This document shows, in pieces, positions 23,180-31,582 of a stretch of 32,764 bases of DNA. The stretch is taken from NCBI GenBank assembly GCA_002070115.1, contig MWCO01000070.1:1-32764 (forward strand). Reading direction: 5' to 3'. This DNA is from Deltaproteobacteria bacterium ADurb.Bin207 (lineage in GTDB: Bacteria > Myxococcota_A > Polyangia > Polyangiales > Polyangiaceae). The position numbers and the translations under genes are program-made. Within the stretch, counting starts at the first letter, position 1; each line of letters begins with the position of its first letter. Below the pieces are notes generated by a model. The model did no database searches. It had not been told where the DNA came from and was given only the letters and a program-made list of their open reading frames with translations.

Positions 23180-25180
23180 TCACTTCAGATTGATCACCGA
23201 GAGCTGCGTACCCGCTGCGTAGGCGTAGCTGACATAATTGTCGAATCCGTACACCAGGGCCAGTACGGGCATGCTGGCTTCGATGCGATGGACACCATCG
23301 TTTTGTATGCCCGGAAGCACATTGTTGGGCGCTTCCGCATCGGGGAGCACCACGGGAAAAGAAAGCTGGCAACGATACACCCACGCGGGCGAATGGCTCG
23401 AACCACGTTCTTGATCCGTCAAACCATCCGCGGCGGCACGCGCACATCCCGCTTCCATGACATCTTGTCCGTCCAACGTCACCAACGCCTCGGTGGATGC
23501 CACGATGACCACAAAATCAAACGCGTATTTGTCAGGCGTGAGAAATACATAGTTGGCGCGATACTGTTCTATCGGCGGGATGATGAGAAGACTCGGATCA
23601 CCACCAGGCAACCCTCTTCGCACGCCCGCTGCGTCTTGGCTCGCTTGGACACTCGCAAGCATGATCGGACCGTCGGCATCGATATGAAAATCCCGATAGG
23701 CAATCAGATCCAAGTAGGCACCGCGTCCGGGTAACTCGAGCTTGTCATCAGGCTCCGGCAGCGTCGTCTGAATGTGAACGGGTCGATCGGCTACCGACAA
23801 AATCCTGAAAAATTCCGGCTCCGGCACGACTCCGAGCAGCGATGCCCCCGCTTGCGATACCGCCGCGGAACGATTGGGGGCGTGAGCGGCAAAAAAACTC
23901 GTTCCCGCCGTTCGAAGGGGATCAAGCTGCTCTTCCAAGTGGTCCGCACAACAAAACCGATTGGCCAACCGATCGAAGTAAGGAGCATCGGACGCTTCCG
24001 AACCCGAAAAAGCCAGCACGGGACCATCCGCTTCCACCAGCGTTCCCGTAAAATCCGCATTGAAATCCCCGGTTTCGAGATTCAGAACCTCGAACGGTTG
24101 CAGCACCGCTTCGATGTACTGCCCAGGCCTGGTCTGCTCTATACCCATGCCGGCTACCACGACCGTCGATGGCGCGATGCGAACACGAGTGTCCGGTTGG
24201 GTGCCCACCACCGTCAAAAATGCTCGAAGATTCGTGGGATTCGCTGGATTGAAGTTGGTCTCCGGATCGTCGGTATGCGCTATCGTTTGCGGCCAACCCA
24301 AACCAATATACTGAAGATCGAGCAAACCAGGCGTATACGTCACCGCTTCGACCGGTTTGAGAAGCGATGCGTCATTCGAAAAAACATTGACGTTGTCGAG
24401 CGGATTGAATTGATAAGCTACCACCGGTACCGAAGAGAGAACGCGATACGCCGCTCGCGTATGCGCAGTGCCCGGACCCGTATCGAATTGACCCGGCGGA
24501 CTGCCGTCCACTTCCCGAGGGCCCAACTTAAATACTCGAAGATTTCCAGGATAAATCGTCGCGGAAGAGACAACCATCGGGTCGTTGGGCGAACCTACCG
24601 GCCCATCGTCTTGCTCAATCGTTACCTCCGCCGACAAATCAGGCTGGGGGTTCGATACCACGATGGCATACTGCTGCGCCGCCGCATTGCTCGTCGCATT
24701 GATGTTGGCGTTGTCCAAATCAACACCCCAATACTCACAGCCCACATTGCTCTGTTTTACCGCCGCTTCCGCACATAAATCGGTACAAGCCCCGGACCGA
24801 CAGGCCACTCCCCGCTTTCCCTCACAGTCGTCGATGACCACCCTTTTCGTTCCATCCGAAGTACAAACCAATACTTGCTGCCCATCGCATATCCGTTCGT
24901 CCGGAAAGCAATGAGCACACGCAAGAAGCGAGGGAGCACATACCTTGCCTTGCGCCTTGCAATCATCCAATACCGTCCATCGCGTGCCCCCCGCGCCGTT
25001 GGATACACATACTTCCAACACCAAGGAGCATTGCAGGTCCCCCTCGCGGCACGTCATCATCGACGTGGGTCGTAGATCATCCCAACGGTCCGAACGGTCG
25101 AAACCGCAACCGCCCACCATGCTCGCGAACAAGAGCCATGGCCCCGGCTTCCCACAACGTCGTACGCGGTCCCAACCCAT
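23180..25180 (-). CDS. IgGFc-binding-like lipoprotein with Cys-rich N-terminus
   Basis: 666 residues. The signal peptide ends at SMVGGC, lipid Cys at 25. A Cys-rich region (about 43-160) has the paired pattern CVSNGAGGTRWTVLDDC and CTSDGTKRVVIDDC, a short repeat of VxC…DDC type also found in myxobacterial surface proteins. The rest resembles the IgGFc-binding N-terminal family: YRVLSSVPVVAYQFNPLDN with FSNDASLLKP, GPVLAFSGSEASD, and the segment around RILSVADRPV. The name comes from a mammalian homologue; adhesion is the usual guess, not shown. The ATG lies three bases after the stop of the TIG lipoprotein gene, so they form an operon. Confidence 0.85.
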   Translation of the reverse strand: MGWDRVRRCGKPGPWLLFASMVGGCGFDRSDRWDDLRPTSMMTCREGDLQCSLVLEVCVSNGAGGTRWTVLDDCKAQGKVCAPSLLACAHCFPDERICDGQQVLVCTSDGTKRVVIDDCEGKRGVACRSGACTDLCAEAAVKQSNVGCEYWGVDLDNANINATSNAAAQQYAIVVSNPQPDLSAEVTIEQDDGPVGSPNDPMVVSSATIYPGNLRVFKLGPREVDGSPPGQFDTGPGTAHTRAAYRVLSSVPVVAYQFNPLDNVNVFSNDASLLKPVEAVTYTPGLLDLQYIGLGWPQTIAHTDDPETNFNPANPTNLRAFLTVVGTQPDTRVRIAPSTVVVAGMGIEQTRPGQYIEAVLQPFEVLNLETGDFNADFTGTLVEADGPVLAFSGSEASDAPYFDRLANRFCCADHLEEQLDPLRTAGTSFFAAHAPNRSAAVSQAGASLLGVVPEPEFFRILSVADRPVHIQTTLPEPDDKLELPGRGAYLDLIAYRDFHIDADGPIMLASVQASQDAAGVRRGLPGGDPSLLIIPPIEQYRANYVFLTPDKYAFDFVVIVASTEALVTLDGQDVMEAGCARAAADGLTDQERGSSHSPAWVYRCQLSFPVVLPDAEAPNNVLPGIQNDGVHRIEASMPVLALVYGFDNYVSYAYAAGTQLSVINLK

Positions 25181-25183
25181 CGA

Positions 25184-27292
25184 TTAGTTGCCCCCATACC
25201 GATGGAAAACGTCGTAGGCATAAGCCGTCCAGCCCCGTGCGTCGAGTTGACGATACACCAGCGTGCCGTAGTCAAAGGAACCATCGCCCACGTGCCCACC
25301 ATAGACAAAAATCGATAACGGACCCGGGGGCAGACCGAGCCCGAGCGACGCAAGGTCGGGTAGCTCCACGGGTGATTTCGAACCCGGAATGGCGACCAAC
25401 CATTCGACGAGACCAGCTCCGGCCTGAATGCGCACAACCGAAATATCGACGCTTGCCCCTCCTGGCGCATACGCTATTCGCAGATGCCTGCCATCGAAGG
25501 GTTGACCCGCCGCCGGCTCTTGCAGCACAGGGACCTGAACGAAACCCGCCATCTGAATAGGAAGGCTCGCGTCGTTGGATAAGTACTTTTCGATGACCGA
25601 TAACGGTGTCCCCGCATTGGCTCCCGTCACCGCTTTGGCAGAGGAAACATAACGAGAACCCGCAAGAGCATCCGTCAACCCTGGCATCCCGACAAACGGC
25701 AAATCCCCCGTATTCGCGAGCAGCGCAACCCGCTGACCGTTGGGAAAGATCGCGTACCCTTCGTTGCCTAACTTGACTGCCACACTGGCGATCAAACGAT
25801 CCGGCCCTTTGGGCCCCGCCGATGGCGGTTCGACCGACAACACCACCGCCTGATCTAGCGGCTTCGTCATGGGAATGAAAATGTCCTTGGTCGTTTGTCC
25901 TGGCAGGGTCGAGATCCCTTGTAGGAACCCCATCGCGTAGGCCGTGAACACCGCGGTGGGTGACTTGCGATTCTCGATTCCCGCAAGAGCATAAAGCGAA
26001 AGGTTGCCCGGGTACGCTGTCAAAGAAAACTCGTATCCAATGCTGCCATCCGCGTCCGGAAGAACCGCCCGCGATGCATCGGGAAGATAAAACTTCGAGG
26101 TCGGATCCGAACTTGGCTGGAACAAATAGGCAGCCTGCCGCTCGTCCGGCCCCTTCGGTGACGGAACGTTGGACCAATGCGCTCGCTTGAATTCCGTCCC
26201 CCCATACCATACGAGCTGCCCTTTTATGGTGGCTAGCGTTGCTCCCTTTCCTCCCACCGGCGGAATCTCTCCACCGTCCCCAAGACAAGCCGGACTCAGC
26301 ACCGGAGGCAAATACGCCGTCACCGTATCTACCGGAACATCCACGAACGTGACTGGTTGAAAACAAGACTTGGCAATCGTCACCGACCGTTTGTCTGAAA
26401 GCCCTGGCTCGCTAAACACATGAAGCCCCGCCTGATCCGTGGTGCCGAGGAACGCCGAATCAAGATTGTCTCCCACGATGATACGCGCCCCCGGTATCGG
26501 ACTGCCCGTATAGGCGTCATACACCAAGACCTTCAGCACGCCCTGCATCTTTCCGCCCGAAAGCCCCCCCTTGTACCCGTTGTCACTGTCGGAATACGTA
26601 AACGCATCGTACACCACCTGCGTTGCTTCCCCCGGCATCTTGACCGAAATGGCCACACTGCCCGCGGGCTGGGGCGGCGTCACACACTCAATCTCGCTGG
26701 GTGACACGATCTTGCTCGTCAAACACGGCTCGTTGGATACACGCACCTCCGCCGTCGACCCCCAATTCGTAGACTTGCCGATGAGCTTGACGATCGTCCC
26801 ACCGCTGGTCGGTCCCTTCGAAGGTTCAGCATAAAAAGCATCGTAGGTATACGCGCTTTGCAGGGTTCGCGACGTGGATGCATCGTCGCCATTTTGGGTG
26901 CGTACATCTACTTGCCCCGGATCGCCTGGGGGAACCAGGACCTGAATGCGCATCGGATCGCCCGCCGTCACATCCGACGACGGCACTTCCACCTGCCCAA
27001 ACCATACCCTTGCCGTCGACTTGAACCCGTTTCCTCGAATCACCGCGACGCGACCTCCGGAAAACGGGCCATGCGATGGGTCGACGCCAAGGATCGCATG
27101 GGGATCGGTGATCGGGCGATCGATTCCGGCATCTTGCAAAGGCGCGTTGGCTTCCACGTTGATGAAGGCGTCGGCGGACGCATCATCACGGTCAGTGATA
27201 CGCGACGGAATCCCATCGCCTTCGGGAATCGCAATACAAGCCCCGAGCCCGAAAAGGGTGAAAGCCACGCCAGCAGTTGAAGAGATACGCAC
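25184..27292 (-). CDS. TIG/IPT-domain lipoprotein
   Basis: About 702 residues. I choose the GTG at 27292 because it gives a clean lipoprotein signal (MRISSTAGVAFTLFGLGAC, Cys19); longer in-frame ATGs (27388, 27463) would put an untypical 30-60-residue charged stretch before it. Two IPT/TIG Ig-like domains follow, each opening with the DPSHGPFSGGR or EPSKGPTSGGT pattern (residues about 65-150 and 150-235). Then comes a carboxypeptidase-regulatory-like beta segment (KVLVYDAYTGSPIPGARI). The remaining 400 residues are beta-rich and unrecognised. It is probably exposed at the cell surface and works with the following IgGFc-like protein. Confidence 0.82.
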   Translation of the reverse strand: MRISSTAGVAFTLFGLGACIAIPEGDGIPSRITDRDDASADAFINVEANAPLQDAGIDRPITDPHAILGVDPSHGPFSGGRVAVIRGNGFKSTARVWFGQVEVPSSDVTAGDPMRIQVLVPPGDPGQVDVRTQNGDDASTSRTLQSAYTYDAFYAEPSKGPTSGGTIVKLIGKSTNWGSTAEVRVSNEPCLTSKIVSPSEIECVTPPQPAGSVAISVKMPGEATQVVYDAFTYSDSDNGYKGGLSGGKMQGVLKVLVYDAYTGSPIPGARIIVGDNLDSAFLGTTDQAGLHVFSEPGLSDKRSVTIAKSCFQPVTFVDVPVDTVTAYLPPVLSPACLGDGGEIPPVGGKGATLATIKGQLVWYGGTEFKRAHWSNVPSPKGPDERQAAYLFQPSSDPTSKFYLPDASRAVLPDADGSIGYEFSLTAYPGNLSLYALAGIENRKSPTAVFTAYAMGFLQGISTLPGQTTKDIFIPMTKPLDQAVVLSVEPPSAGPKGPDRLIASVAVKLGNEGYAIFPNGQRVALLANTGDLPFVGMPGLTDALAGSRYVSSAKAVTGANAGTPLSVIEKYLSNDASLPIQMAGFVQVPVLQEPAAGQPFDGRHLRIAYAPGGASVDISVVRIQAGAGLVEWLVAIPGSKSPVELPDLASLGLGLPPGPLSIFVYGGHVGDGSFDYGTLVYRQLDARGWTAYAYDVFHRYGGN

Positions 27293-27955
27293 GGTCCAGC
27301 AAGCATAGTACAGCTTCGTGGCGGGCGGTACTCGAGTGGATTCCTCCGAATTCCGGAGCCGTTGCCAGACGACAGGCCTGAAGCGCATCACGGTCTTTAC
27401 GGCGCTTGTCAAGCATGGTCCAACCAAACAATCTCCGGACATCGGCAGGCGGCCTGAAGCCATGGCCGCAGATCAATCGCCGTACCCATTTTAAAAAACC
27501 GGCAATGAGCATTGCCGTGCGCAAGCGTGGTGGCAATCGCGGTGTCCGATTACCCGGCGTCTGGCACAGCCACAGCCATCAGCTTGGCCGGAAAGTGCTC
27601 GCATCGTTTGATATCGACTCGATACAATGCCCCTGTCATACGCTGCAAATGGGCGGATACGGCCCTAACTTCAACCCAAAGAACGCACCCAACGGCATCC
27701 AAGGCTCGGCACGACCAGAAGCGAAACGCTATAGTGGAGTCGGCTTGCAAAGCTTGCAAAACAAATTCTTCGGTCCGCTGCACGGCATCACTTGCCACCG
27801 CTTCGATGTCGGAGGCTCGCGCACAACGCTTTCGGCGCGCTGTTGAGCAGTATACTTTGTGGCCATCTTCCCGGCCTCCAAGACAGCAACCTGAACACCC
27901 TACGTGCCTGGTCATAGTGCCGTCGAATTGGATGGCCGGCGTAGGACAAGCGTAG
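27293..27955. other. Large gap upstream of the TIG gene
   Basis: About 660 bp between two minus-strand lipoprotein genes. It must contain the promoter of the TIG/IgGFc operon. Frames run across it on both strands, and none carries a recognisable domain. One low-confidence minus-strand frame (27550-27915) is listed separately. Confidence 0.4.
27550..27915 (-). CDS. Doubtful hypothetical protein, possibly a decayed Cys-rich segment
   Basis: 121 codons from an ATG at 27915, without a clear ribosome binding site. The frame continues upstream into the end of the Cys-rich lipoprotein gene. Just before this ATG it reads PAIQFDG and just after it GCSGCC, reminiscent of the IIRWDG…GCSC pattern of that protein's repeats. 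This may be a frameshifted third repeat or chance. The downstream part (VASDAVQRTEEFVLQALQA) looks mildly protein-like. I am unsure it is a gene. Confidence 0.2.
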   Translation of the reverse strand: MTRHVGCSGCCLGGREDGHKVYCSTARRKRCARASDIEAVASDAVQRTEEFVLQALQADSTIAFRFWSCRALDAVGCVLWVEVRAVSAHLQRMTGALYRVDIKRCEHFPAKLMAVAVPDAG

Positions 27956-28582
27956 CTACGGACAAGCGGCGTGCGCTTTGATACACTCCCCCGAATTCGA
28001 ATACAGACTCGGGCAATCCGGTCCTTTACAACTGCATCCCATTGTTTCCTGGACACATTTTTTGCCGTCCCATCGGATAATCGGGCCCAAAAATGCGCAA
28101 TTGCCCGCGAGATGTCCATCCTGGGGAGCGCAGGTCAGACAACCCCGATACGCTTTTTCGCACGTCTCCTGCGCGGACAGTATCCCCGTGGGAAACGCAT
28201 GACTCTCTTCGAACCCATGGGAGCAATCAGAACCAACGCACGAGCACCCCGATAAGGTGACACAAGCTGCCCCATCCCAATACATGCCCAATACCATCGC
28301 GCAAGGACCTTGGGCTTGAACGTCTTGCGGCTTACAGGCAGTCGCATCACCTCCTGCCGCCGCATCACCTCCTGCCGCCGCCTCTCCTGCGCCGCCTGCC
28401 ATCGGCTCTGTTCCTGCCGAGCCCGCTGTGCCGCCAATCGACGCACCCCCCGATCCACCCGCCGGCGTGCCCCCAGCTCCGGCACTTCCCCCACCCGACG
28501 AACTGGCCGTCTCCACCGTTCCACTGCAGGCCCAAAAACCAATCCCCACGCAAAGAATCCCCAGCCATCGAGTATTCATCAT
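27956..28582 (-). CDS. Cys-rich repeat lipoprotein
   Basis: 208 residues from the ATG at 28582 (MMNTRWLGILCVGIGFWACSG, lipid Cys at 19). A long Gly/Ala/Ser linker follows (about 20-85), including two copies of AAAGGD. Two homologous Cys-rich units come next: CAMVLGMYWDGAACVTLSGCSC and CAFLGPIIRWDGKKCVQETMGCSC, each continuing with C-x-G-x-DC and a C-terminal Cys pair. The Cys spacing suggests disulfide-bonded extracellular domains. I know the WDG..C….GCSC pattern only from uncharacterised secreted proteins of myxobacteria. It is 3' of the 887-aa lipoprotein gene, separated by a 169-bp gap. Confidence 0.78.
   Translation of the reverse strand: MMNTRWLGILCVGIGFWACSGTVETASSSGGGSAGAGGTPAGGSGGASIGGTAGSAGTEPMAGGAGEAAAGGDAAAGGDATACKPQDVQAQGPCAMVLGMYWDGAACVTLSGCSCVGSDCSHGFEESHAFPTGILSAQETCEKAYRGCLTCAPQDGHLAGNCAFLGPIIRWDGKKCVQETMGCSCKGPDCPSLYSNSGECIKAHAACP
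28344..28379. repeat. 18-bp tandem repeat in the lipoprotein linker
   Basis: Two perfect 18-bp copies at 28344-28361 and 28362-28379 that encode part of the Gly/Ala linker (GGDAAA type). It is in frame, so length variants would be tolerated. Confidence 0.8.
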
Positions 28583-28682
28583 GAACGTAGAATATCCTTT
28601 TCTTCCCATACGCGCACTTACCATCCTGATTCTTTCCCGACACCCTACCCACCGTATCCGATCTTCCCATGATACGCAGGCT

Positions 28683-28711
28683 GTGATATAAGTTGTTGAT
28701 ATTATTGTAAA
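28683..28711 (-). promoter_or_regulatory. Candidate promoter of the Cys-rich lipoprotein gene
   Basis: An AT-rich island in otherwise GC-rich DNA. On the minus strand TTTACA (28711-28706) could be -35. The -10 could be TATCAC (28688-28683, spacer 17) or TATATC (28690-28685, spacer 15). It lies about 100 bp upstream of the ATG. Confidence 0.4.
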
Positions 28712-28751
28712 TTATTGTCTGCGGGACGGCCGTGCGTACGAGCCTCGGCCC

Positions 28752-31415
28752 TCATGGATCGAGCGATTCGACGGAGATATTGCGGTTTTCGATGCTAGGA
28801 ACGAAGGATGCCGGGGCAAGATCGAGGTCGGATACCGTCAGGGAAACGGCTTCCGGGGTCAGATCGCATTCGACAGAAGCATGGGGAAACTCGAGCACTT
28901 CCGCTTCGCCCGGTCGAAAAGCCACCGCGCCATCGACCGCCGCGGCCTTGAACATCCAGACGTTACGATTCTCGCTGGGGATGGGCGCTGTCGAATAGGC
29001 TGCCAGGAGCGCGGCCCCATCATCCGTCAACTGAATCGAAGGAAAAACCTGCTTTGCCGGGAGTCCGCTTTCTTGACTGGGCTGCCCGTAACTTTTGAGC
29101 CAAAGCGTGCGCCCTTTTGCATCGAGGCCCGCAAGAAATACGCGGTAAGGATCGTAGTGGTGATGGTACCGCCCCGCCGCCAGGAATCCTGTGGTGGGAA
29201 GCTCTCGAACAGAATGAATCGCCAATTCTGATAGCGGGTCATCAGCCGACAAGGCCGTTGCCCAGGTCACCTGCCCTTCGGGCTTCACTTCCATCATGAA
29301 GCTTCTCTGTCCAAGGCCCAGCAGGCCTGTCACGAGGATGTCACCGTTGACGAGCCGCCGGGCATCCGTGGGCTGCATCCCTGGATATCCGCTGCCCCCA
29401 CACGAGCCGAAACGCTTTGCCCATACAACCGTTCCATCGAGCCGGATGCGCGCCAGGACTAACCCGCGATAATTGGATTTTTTATCCCAGTCCATCCCCG
29501 CGACCACAACCCCGTCGTCCACCGCCACAAGCTGTAGCGGATACAAAAACTGCTGGTTCGAAAACCAACGGGATGATTCGATAACGCCTTGATCGCCAAG
29601 ATGAAGCAGCCAGATTCCCGATGGCGTATCCTGATCGGGTTGGTAAGATCCAGCGATGATGGCGTTTCCCTGACCGTCGTCAGCGACCGACATGAACATC
29701 CTTTGATCCGAAAGCCAGCCTTGAGGACCTGTTTCCGTGATTTTTTCGCTGGGTTCGAACTTCGCCGCCCAGCGCACACCGCCCCCTTGCCCGATCTCCA
29801 TCACCGCATACGGATGGCCCGTGAGCAACAATCCCGCGCCTTTCGTGGGGAGCGTACGCTGAATCAAAAGAGCCTGCGGCTTGCTCGAGTCCGCCGGGGC
29901 TGGATCGAGGTAACGTTTCGCCCAGACCAACTTGCCTTGGTCATCGACTTTGGTCAGCGTATCCATTCCGGACCCCGCCAAAGCCCAATGCCCGTCGATC
30001 GCCCTTTCCAATTCGATCCAGGCCATATCTCTCGTTTGATGGGGGATCGTCGAACACACGCCTTCGAGCTGTCGAGCCCACGGATCAAACGTCGGATTGA
30101 GATAATGATCCGCGTCAGGCCCAGCGCCGGGAGGGTAACTGCTCGAATTAGGCGGCTGTTTGCAACTCCCCGTGGCGACGCTTTCGTCGACCAAAGGAAT
30201 TGATGTGCCCACATCCACCAACGTTCCAAGTCCAGGCAGTTGGAGGTGAAATCCAACACCTACATCAGCGCCTGCATGAACGTCGAAACAGGGCGTACGC
30301 TTCTGGTCCGCGTCCACCGATGCATTCGCCCTCAATTCCGCGTAGGGCCCCACCACGCCATACAACATCAGCGAAAGCTTCGGCCCGATCGATACCTTGG
30401 CGTATCCCGATAGGGTCACATCGGTAGCCTCCGGCGCGAAGTGGTGGTTCAGCTTGGGAGGAATGAAACTGACACCAGAAAGCGAACCATAATCGAGCCC
30501 CGTCGTCACATCGACAGAAGCAGAAACCCCCACGTCGAACCGACTCGACGCGCGCCCCTCGATGGTGGCCGTGACATCCACAAGCACCACGAATGCGATT
30601 GGGCCTATCTCGATGACCCCAGGCGAAACGATGATGGTCGCCAGCGGATATTCCTTCTCGTAACTTTTGAAGGCCGCGCCTTCGAAACGCACGTCCGCCT
30701 TCGCGTTCGGCGTGATATGAAGATACGCTTTGATCTCCGGAAGTTCACAATTTCCCCCAAGCCCGAAAGAGAGTATTTTCCCGACGCAATCGGTGACTTT
30801 CGATATGGCGTCGAGCTTGCCCCACGACGTATCGATGTCAATATCATAGGTCAATCCACCGCTGAGTTTGCCCGTGACATGAACCTGATCGTCTTTGGTG
30901 GATGGATCCCCATCGCCATTGAACAAGAAAAAATCGATGGGTTCACTGGCTTTGCCGCTCCCTTTGATGCTGGGTTGCAATGTCGGGAAATACCATTCGT
31001 TGTCAGGGGAGGTGAGGGAAGCAATCTGGTCGGAGGCTCGAAGATGAAGTTTTCGGAACGCGAGTTGAGGCGGCGCCCCCACGGTACGTAAGGTGAGGTG
31101 GCCGTTGGATGGTTCCACTTCACGAACGATACGTAAAAAACCATAGGGCGCGTTTTTCGCCACGCTCGAAACAAGGATCGAGCCCTGCTCTACCTCGGCC
31201 AACACGGGTGGAATCCCATCGAATACGAGTGTCCCATCCTCCCGGGATTCCAGCAGCGCTTCTCGTGCCGCCGCATCGAGGGAAACGACGAACGGAAAAA
31301 GTTCGTATTCAATTTCCTTGATGGGCCCGGTCATGACCGGCTCGGGCGTGGAATCGTTGGAAGAACAAGATACCAGGAAAATCAATGCTAGGAGAAAGAC
31401 TGAGAGTAGACCCAT
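28752..31415 (-). CDS. Large lipoprotein with beta-rich N-terminal half and repeat-containing C-terminal half
   Basis: 887 residues; signal peptide MGLLSVFLLALIFLVSC with the lipid Cys at 17, a textbook lipobox. Residues about 30-420 are beta-rich with no named domain; they include the acidic segment FNGDGDPSTKDDQVHV and a long stretch of alternating hydrophobic strands (GPIAFVVLVDVTATIEGRA). From about 460 to 850 there are repeated units of the type DGTVVWAKRFG and GKLVWAKRYL with GDILVTG, resembling the beta-propeller-like repeats seen in surface proteins with WxK motifs. Probably an outer-surface protein. It is divergent from the extensin-like lipoprotein gene across 167 bp. Confidence 0.78.
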   Translation of the reverse strand: MGLLSVFLLALIFLVSCSSNDSTPEPVMTGPIKEIEYELFPFVVSLDAAAREALLESREDGTLVFDGIPPVLAEVEQGSILVSSVAKNAPYGFLRIVREVEPSNGHLTLRTVGAPPQLAFRKLHLRASDQIASLTSPDNEWYFPTLQPSIKGSGKASEPIDFFLFNGDGDPSTKDDQVHVTGKLSGGLTYDIDIDTSWGKLDAISKVTDCVGKILSFGLGGNCELPEIKAYLHITPNAKADVRFEGAAFKSYEKEYPLATIIVSPGVIEIGPIAFVVLVDVTATIEGRASSRFDVGVSASVDVTTGLDYGSLSGVSFIPPKLNHHFAPEATDVTLSGYAKVSIGPKLSLMLYGVVGPYAELRANASVDADQKRTPCFDVHAGADVGVGFHLQLPGLGTLVDVGTSIPLVDESVATGSCKQPPNSSSYPPGAGPDADHYLNPTFDPWARQLEGVCSTIPHQTRDMAWIELERAIDGHWALAGSGMDTLTKVDDQGKLVWAKRYLDPAPADSSKPQALLIQRTLPTKGAGLLLTGHPYAVMEIGQGGGVRWAAKFEPSEKITETGPQGWLSDQRMFMSVADDGQGNAIIAGSYQPDQDTPSGIWLLHLGDQGVIESSRWFSNQQFLYPLQLVAVDDGVVVAGMDWDKKSNYRGLVLARIRLDGTVVWAKRFGSCGGSGYPGMQPTDARRLVNGDILVTGLLGLGQRSFMMEVKPEGQVTWATALSADDPLSELAIHSVRELPTTGFLAAGRYHHHYDPYRVFLAGLDAKGRTLWLKSYGQPSQESGLPAKQVFPSIQLTDDGAALLAAYSTAPIPSENRNVWMFKAAAVDGAVAFRPGEAEVLEFPHASVECDLTPEAVSLTVSDLDLAPASFVPSIENRNISVESLDP

Positions 31416-31582
31416 GATCCTGCCTGAGAATATGGAGTGGCCCGCGCTTCAAGCCTAACAAATATGGACATTGGTTGCATCCGTCTTGTTGATTCCTCTT
31501 TTTTTACCGGAAATGGGGAAGACATCGGAGGGATTGATCCTTTTTTTTGGTCCATGGCCGTGATGGATGACAGGTTCGGGGT
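31416..31582. promoter_or_regulatory. Divergent promoter region of two lipoprotein genes
   Basis: 167 bp between the 887-aa lipoprotein gene (minus) and the extensin-like gene (plus). It must hold both promoters. I could not single out -35/-10 boxes with confidence. Confidence 0.35.

Noticed and set aside
23774..24778. 334-codon plus-strand Arg-rich frame opposite the IgGFc-like gene
   Set aside because: Shadow frame: heavily Arg/Ile/His-rich with no domain, opposite a strong minus-strand coding region.
27406..27955. Two overlapping plus-strand frames of about 146 codons
   Set aside because: They overlap each other and a minus-strand frame, with no domain and no ribosome binding site; at most one of the three could be real.
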